In this document: one piece after another, positions 59,588 to 64,000 of the stretch
How positions within the stretch are numbered: the stretch's first letter is position 1
Layout of the letters: the number at the start of each line of letters is the position of its first letter
From: Ephemerocybe angulata
Lineage: Eukaryota > Basidiomycota > Agaricomycetes > Agaricales > Psathyrellaceae
DNA length: 64,000 nt
Assembly: GCA_013368325.1 (NCBI GenBank)
Contig: JAACJK010000012.1
Location: 1 to 64,000 of the forward strand
Direction of reading: 5' to 3'
The notes under the pieces: generated by a model
What the model was told of the DNA's origin: nothing
Seen by the model: only the letters and a program-made list of their open reading frames with translations
Databases searched by the model: none
Translations under genes and position numbers: made by a program

Positions 59588-60223
59588 GGTGGTAGATGAA
59601 TATGAGTAATAACTTCCGGGCACAGTTGGTTCACTCGGATCAAATACGATGAGTAAGCCGGGGGCTCAAGCCGGCCGACCCGCTTTCTCACTGGCAGCCA
59701 ATGAGGGCATTTGCGTTTTGCTCTCATCCAAGCAAGCAAGAATATCGATGTAGTGGGTATTACCTCGTACCTTGCCTTGTGAGTTAAAGTGGTATATAAA
59801 AAGGCGTCGGTGCCTTATACCAGTGGCATGCCAGAACCATCAAGCTGATTCACGGCTTTAGGGTATGACCCAGGTCCCACTCCTCTTGAACAACATGCCA
59901 ACTGCAGCAATCCAAATCCCGTTACATTGGAACGGGTAATTTGGTGCTAATTTGACGTGAACTTGGCCTTTACATCCTGCAACAGCGGATGGAAGAGCAA
60001 AGGGATGACAAAGTGACCAAACACTTGGGCGCCTAAATTTTGATATCTACTTGGAGACGACTGCGGCACGAGGAAATTAGTCTCCCGTAGCGACGAGATT
60101 CGTGCGGCCCGTTACTTTGTAAGAACTTTCTCATATGTATGAGGCAATAGACTGACAGGTCACACCGTCAAGCATAAGATCAACAGCACCCTCCATCGTC
60201 CTTGACCTCCCTCATCATTGACA
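59588..60223. other. Spacer, no gene seen
   Basis: About 640 bp between divergent starts; it should hold the promoters of GRX5 and of the NACHT-related fragment. No clear motif. Confidence 0.4.
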
Positions 60224-61302
60224 TGTCTTCTTGCTCAAGTATACCGAAACGAGACTATACCGGCCCTGGGGTAGGATGGGACTCTTGAGTCAAGAACGAT
60301 GGGGCAACCTCCGCTATCATGTAAGGCGATGGACCACCTCCACCTTCAACCAAATCTCCAAGTATGCTTACTATGCCTGGACACCATTGGCTCCCAGTTC
60401 GAGGCGCGACTTCCCCGGGGGAAGGATCGCCAAGACCGGCCTTCAATGGACCTTCTTCGTGGTTGGGTACATCGCGGGGCAGAGCTTCAGCTCCTTCTCC
60501 AAACATGGATAGCGACCACCACCAGACGATGCGCCCGTAGCAGCATGTTCCACGATGAATGCATTTTTCACTCCGCTCACGATCGAAGAGAAGGCTTCAC
60601 TCATATACCCATTGCTCGTGGAGTTCACTCGCGAAGGAGATTGGGCTAGGTTGGAAGAGTATCATCACTATATGGGGACTGTCTTCTTTGGGCCGAAAGG
60701 TAAAGCAATAAGTACTATAATATGGTATGACACTTTCACTCTGCTATTATATCGGCTCCGTCATTTTTGGAGAAACCTTTGTTTTAAAGGTGCGTCCGGC
60801 ACTCGTCCTCATTATACGTACCTGCTAACTATAGTCGACTTCAGACCGAACTCACACCCGCAGATTTGAAACTTTCGGCTGCTGTGCAGAAGTGGCAACA
60901 CGCGACAGTTAGCAGAGTTTCGAATGTCGTTGGAGACTTCCGGTAAGGACTACACCCCCTGCCCATTGACAGTCACGAGCTTAGCCTGGGTATTTAAGTT
61001 TATATAACTAGCCTTCGGAGGTGTTTCCAGAGATAGAATCAGGGCTGGATACCCCAGAGTTCCCTTACGATCCAACATGGATGGGAGCATGGACCCGAGC
61101 TTTCTATGTGGCCATGACACAGACCTCGCCGTACGATAATACGAGAAACCCTAGTTACAGAGAGAAACGTTCAGAATCAAAGGCTGTGCGCATCAAGAGC
61201 TCACAGGACTCGCTACACCGGAAAGCTCGAAGCCTAGAAAGGGCTATGAACGCCAGTCCGACAAACGCAGCTGGCCACCCAGGACCGGCAGGTAGTGACT
61301 AG
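60224..61302 (+). pseudogene. NACHT-less relative of the NLR-like gene at 55305-58457
   Basis: Downstream exons match the C-terminal domain of the neighbouring NTPase: LLVEFTREGDWARLEEYHHY against LLAEFTRSGGWSKLNAYQHH; AAVQKWQHATVSRVSN against TAVQRWQYTTLAAILS; and EVFPEIESGLDTPEFPYDPT against KFPELEEALPEPALPYDPTW. The candidate start at 60224 reads MSSCSSIPKRDYTGPG, with the same MSSC opening as the NTPase, followed by sequence that is Pro/Ser-rich in one frame (GPPPPSTKSPSML). No Walker A or B lies between, so the NTPase module is missing. Splicing around 60290-60560 is unresolved, so it could be an expressed short protein (like adaptor-type partners of NLRs) or a deletion relic. The tail is Lys/Ser-rich. 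Confidence 0.45.
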
Positions 61303-61738
61303 TTCCTTTCAGACCTTTCGTGTGCCCCCTTCGCGTATATTTTGCTGCGATAGGGTGTCGAATGCTGGCTTGTCGGCTGTATGTGGACAGCCTGCAACAG
61401 GTGCGGTCACCTACCGTCGTCCTGGGTATTGCCCTTTTTTAATCAGGCCGTGGACGCTGTGGGTATGCCAGTGCATTGATCAATTCTTTGGGTTCCTACC
61501 CTTTTTTTCTGCTCAAATCTGTCTCTCAGCGCTCTTCACCGTCATTATCGTTGGTGCGTGTCTCTCCCTTCTCAAACGTGCCGGCTGACCTTTAAGAGCA
61601 GGTACACTAGTACACTGAGCGTATTCCTGTTCTGTACTCATGAAGACTGCATCGACTAGCCAGCTGCTGGACAAGACGATTGAAGGTAATTCCTCCGTAA
61701 GGTAGAGCGACTGTTCCTGACGCCCAGCGGGTGCAGCT
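61303..61738. other. Spacer, one possible hydrophobic frame
   Basis: About 435 bp. A frame at 61295-61588 includes a hydrophobic run (FFSAQICLSALFTVIIVG) that could be an alternative membrane-anchoring end of the previous gene if the GTAGTG at 61292 served as donor. Not supported otherwise. Confidence 0.3.
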
Positions 61739-62731
61739 ATGCAGGCTTATGCTCTATCTCGGCAAATCTTATCTTACAGGAACCTGCGTCGATGGGGACG
61801 GAAGTGCAGCGGGTCTCAAGATGATATGCGGACGACCTTTGTGTGGTTGTATCTTCGATTGAACTGCCTCACCGGAGACTCTAGAAAGACCATCTCCAGC
61901 AGGATCTATCGAGCCACGAAGGAAGCAGCGGTCAACATGCCTTGCAGGAGATCGCGTTCAATCGTTGCACCCTGTGTGACGACCCCAGGACAGCTCGACG
62001 AGGGCCTTGTCGGCCAATTGGGGCTGACCAAATCTTTGTTCAACGATACGAGGACGTTCGGTGACGATGACTACCTGCAGCTCGAGCTACTTCTGACCCT
62101 CAATCCACACGACAATAGCTTCTCTGTGCTTGGAACAGGAGTTCCTCCAAAGGTACACAGTGAAACGGGACCGGTTGTAGATGATATGTCGGTGTACTTG
62201 TCCGCCGCTCGCTTCCAAATAACCTTCGAAGGGTCTCCCTTTGCAGGTGGAAGCTTCAATATCGACGCGCCGTGGACCCATTGCAGCTACTCCACCGTTA
62301 GGCTCCTCAAGCGAGATGGAGAAGTTCTCCGGACTATACAAGTCCGATTGGTTTCTCATGGCAAGCGCTACAACCGCATCGCAAAGTGCACTTTGCCGGA
62401 TGATCTCTTCGAACTCTTGACGTTCGATGATTTACACGGTATGTATTACCCTCAACCTCAGGGTTGTCCTATCCCTATCTCTTGTTTGACAAATCCGCGT
62501 ACAGATGCAGTCATCGAGCATACACTCCCTCTCAATACGAACTCCATCTTCGTTCTTAACGCGCTTTACCCCGTTTCCCCGCAAGCTCGCCCTTTTAGTG
62601 CTGTAGTGGTGAAATATCTCCTAGATTGCACGCCGGACCTGTCGTCAACGCCATCAACTTGTACTTTGCCGGATTCATCCAGGCCATCCGGTACATGCAG
62701 CGATATTACGTCGCTCCATGACTCCTCGTAA
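61739..62731 (+). CDS. Protein of unknown function (about 300-330 aa)
   Basis: Open for 330 codons from MQAYALSRQILSYRNLRRW. A good intron (GTATGT at about 62440, CGTACAG about 65 nt later) probably splits it, joining FDDLH to DAVIEHTLPLNTNSIFVLN. The middle is beta-rich (YLQLELLLTLNPHDNSFSVL; YLSAARFQITFEGSPFAGG; VLRTIQVRLVSHGKRYNRIA). Late in the protein comes ALYPVSPQARPFSAVVVKYL. I do not recognise a domain. It may extend upstream through more exons because the first residues resemble an internal segment. It stands between the NACHT-related fragment and TPT1. Confidence 0.4.
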   Translation: MQAYALSRQILSYRNLRRWGRKCSGSQDDMRTTFVWLYLRLNCLTGDSRKTISSRIYRATKEAAVNMPCRRSRSIVAPCVTTPGQLDEGLVGQLGLTKSLFNDTRTFGDDDYLQLELLLTLNPHDNSFSVLGTGVPPKVHSETGPVVDDMSVYLSAARFQITFEGSPFAGGSFNIDAPWTHCSYSTVRLLKRDGEVLRTIQVRLVSHGKRYNRIAKCTLPDDLFELLTFDDLHGMYYPQPQGCPIPISCLTNPRTDAVIEHTLPLNTNSIFVLNALYPVSPQARPFSAVVVKYLLDCTPDLSSTPSTCTLPDSSRPSGTCSDITSLHDSS

Positions 62732-63085
62732 ACCGTAGATATTAGGTTGCTGATATATTGGAGATGAACCCCTCCCTAATCACTACATTTGCTAGCGTTG
62801 GTTTCGGAGTGCAGGCAAACAGAAGGCAAAATAAGGGTGCCCCATGTTGAGCTCGGTTACTTGAGCGCTTATCATCGCGCTTTCAAAATGCGGCCATCAG
62901 CTAGACGGTTGCGTGAGCGAGTCATAGCGCGCGCCACACGCAACCGACCGGTCACTGCAGTGGATGACGATCACTGACTCTGTATGCATCATGTCTTCAA
63001 CCCTTTAAATCGAGGTACTCTATTGAAGCACTCCAAACATCTAGCTTCTTATTCTTTGAGAACCTCAGTGCTTCTTGATACGACT
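62732..63085. promoter_or_regulatory. Spacer with the TPT1 promoter
   Basis: About 350 bp. In frame with TPT1 an upstream ATG at 62984 would add a basic 34-residue extension (MHHVFNPLNRGTLLKHSKHL), a possible mitochondrial presequence; the sequence is also consistent with a plain leader. Confidence 0.4.
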
Positions 63086-64000
63086 ATGTCAGACAACGGC
63101 CAGCCATCGGAGGTGCAAGATCTAGGACAGAGGAAGGACCAAGGCTCGAAGAAGGCCTCGGGCGGTGGGAAGGGCGGAAAGAAACCTCAGCAACAAAATG
63201 CGAGTACGAAACTGCGCGGTATGGACAAGGATTCTCCGGAAGTGAGGACTTCGAAGACGATATCATGGCTCCTTCGACATGCTGCTGCCTCGCAAGGCCT
63301 TGCGATTCGACAGGATGGATACGTGAACGTAGACGAGCTGGTCAGTCACATCCTTCCTCATTCACGAGAGATCAAGCCATGGAAACGTCTTGTGAATAGC
63401 TGGTCCACCCCAGGCTCAGCCAATCGGCGTTGGATTTGGACGGTTTACGGAAGATCGTCGCCGGGGATGCGAAGAAAAGATATGATCTCGTTTTCGAAGC
63501 CGTGGGCGGTGCCTCATCTGAGGAGGCATCACAGCCTGAGCTGAACGGGTCATGGTGGATCAAGGCTAATCAGGGACATTCTATGAAGGTGAGTAGTGTC
63601 TGTCCCTCACTGTGCAAGATATCTATGGTCTAAACCACCGCCCCACCACAGACTGTTCAATTGGAGCTCAAGCGTATAAGATCTTTGGACGATGTACCTT
63701 CTGGTGTGGCACTTCATGGAACAACTGTGAAGGCCTGGGAAGTAATAGGTTCGTTGACTTTAATCAAGGAGTAACTCTACCGGTGCGAAAGCTCACCGCC
63801 GAGTCACAGAGAAGGAAGGACTTTCGAGGATGAAGCGGAACCACATCCATCTGGCTCAAGGAATTTCACTCACAAATGCCATCAGCGGTAAGATACTATA
63901 CAGACCCATCCTACTCTTTCTTTCTTAACAGCGACTTTCTCTCGCACGTCAGGCCTCCGAAGTTCAGCCCAAATCCTCATCTTCATCGACATCCCCAAAG
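63086..64000 (+). CDS. TPT1: tRNA 2'-phosphotransferase Tpt1/KptA (3' end beyond the window)
   Basis: Removes the splice-junction 2'-phosphate from ligated tRNA by transfer to NAD+, the last step of fungal tRNA splicing. Exons 63086-63340, 63400-63588, 63652-63748, 63810-63897 and 63953 onward join in phase. Family blocks: RTSKTISWLLRHAA (first catalytic Arg with LRH), AIRQDGYVNVDEL, LDLDGLRKIVAGDAKKRYDL, ANQGHSMKTVQLEL, VALHGTTVKAWEVI with HGT, LSRMKRNHIHLAQG (RxHIHL), then ISGLRSSAQILIFID. These include the conserved Arg, His, Arg and Arg of the KptA active site. The N-terminal 50 residues are Lys/Gly/Gln-rich. It runs past the right edge. Confidence 0.93.

Overview
This window is nuclear DNA of a filamentous basidiomycete fungus, most likely an Agaricomycete (mushroom or wood-decay type). 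The reasons are protein-coding genes on both strands cut by many short introns (mostly about 45-90 nt, GTRNGT...YAG), fungal housekeeping genes (WDR5/Swd3, TEA/ATTS factor, Ded1, Sec72-like, coproporphyrinogen oxidase, Grx5, Tpt1), a Plavaka-type transposase, Pif1-helicase (Helitron-type) remnants, and several protein families that I know only as lineage-restricted basidiomycete families. I found no rRNA gene, convincing tRNA gene or CRISPR array.

Layout. 0-16 kb is accessory. It opens with a helicase joined to a USP-like cysteine peptidase (1-1553, open at the left edge). Next come two lineage-specific genes, A (2652-3271) and B (3461-4414), mirrored by diverged copies B' (5080-6273) and A' (6638-7263) on the other strand. 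Then follow a tandem pair of small paralogs (8619-9387 and 9882-10363), a 5'-truncated Plavaka transposase (10537-13032) and a zinc-finger-like gene (14229-15151).

15.6-25.5 kb is ordinary genome: an aquaporin, a flavin-reductase-like protein, a secreted protein and a GRAM-TBC-EF-hand Rab-GAP.

26.8-41.7 kb is framed by two inverted copies of a segment of roughly 1.5-2 kb. Each copy carries the same divergently transcribed gene pair. The right copy (about 40.19-41.69 kb) looks usable. The left copy (about 26.77-28.97 kb) is broken by a 699-bp Helitron-like insertion carrying a Pif1-helicase fragment, an 11-nt length difference and a premature stop. Between the arms lie WDR5/Swd3, a TEA-domain transcription factor, a small membrane protein and an EngB-type GTPase.

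43-64 kb is gene-dense: DED1, a Sec72-like TPR protein, two convergent DHA1 transporters, HEM13, a NACHT-type STAND NTPase, GRX5, a NACHT-less relative of that NTPase, an unknown gene and TPT1, which runs off the right edge.

Coordinates of spliced genes are outer CDS limits. Introns were placed by eye from splice signals, phase and protein continuity.
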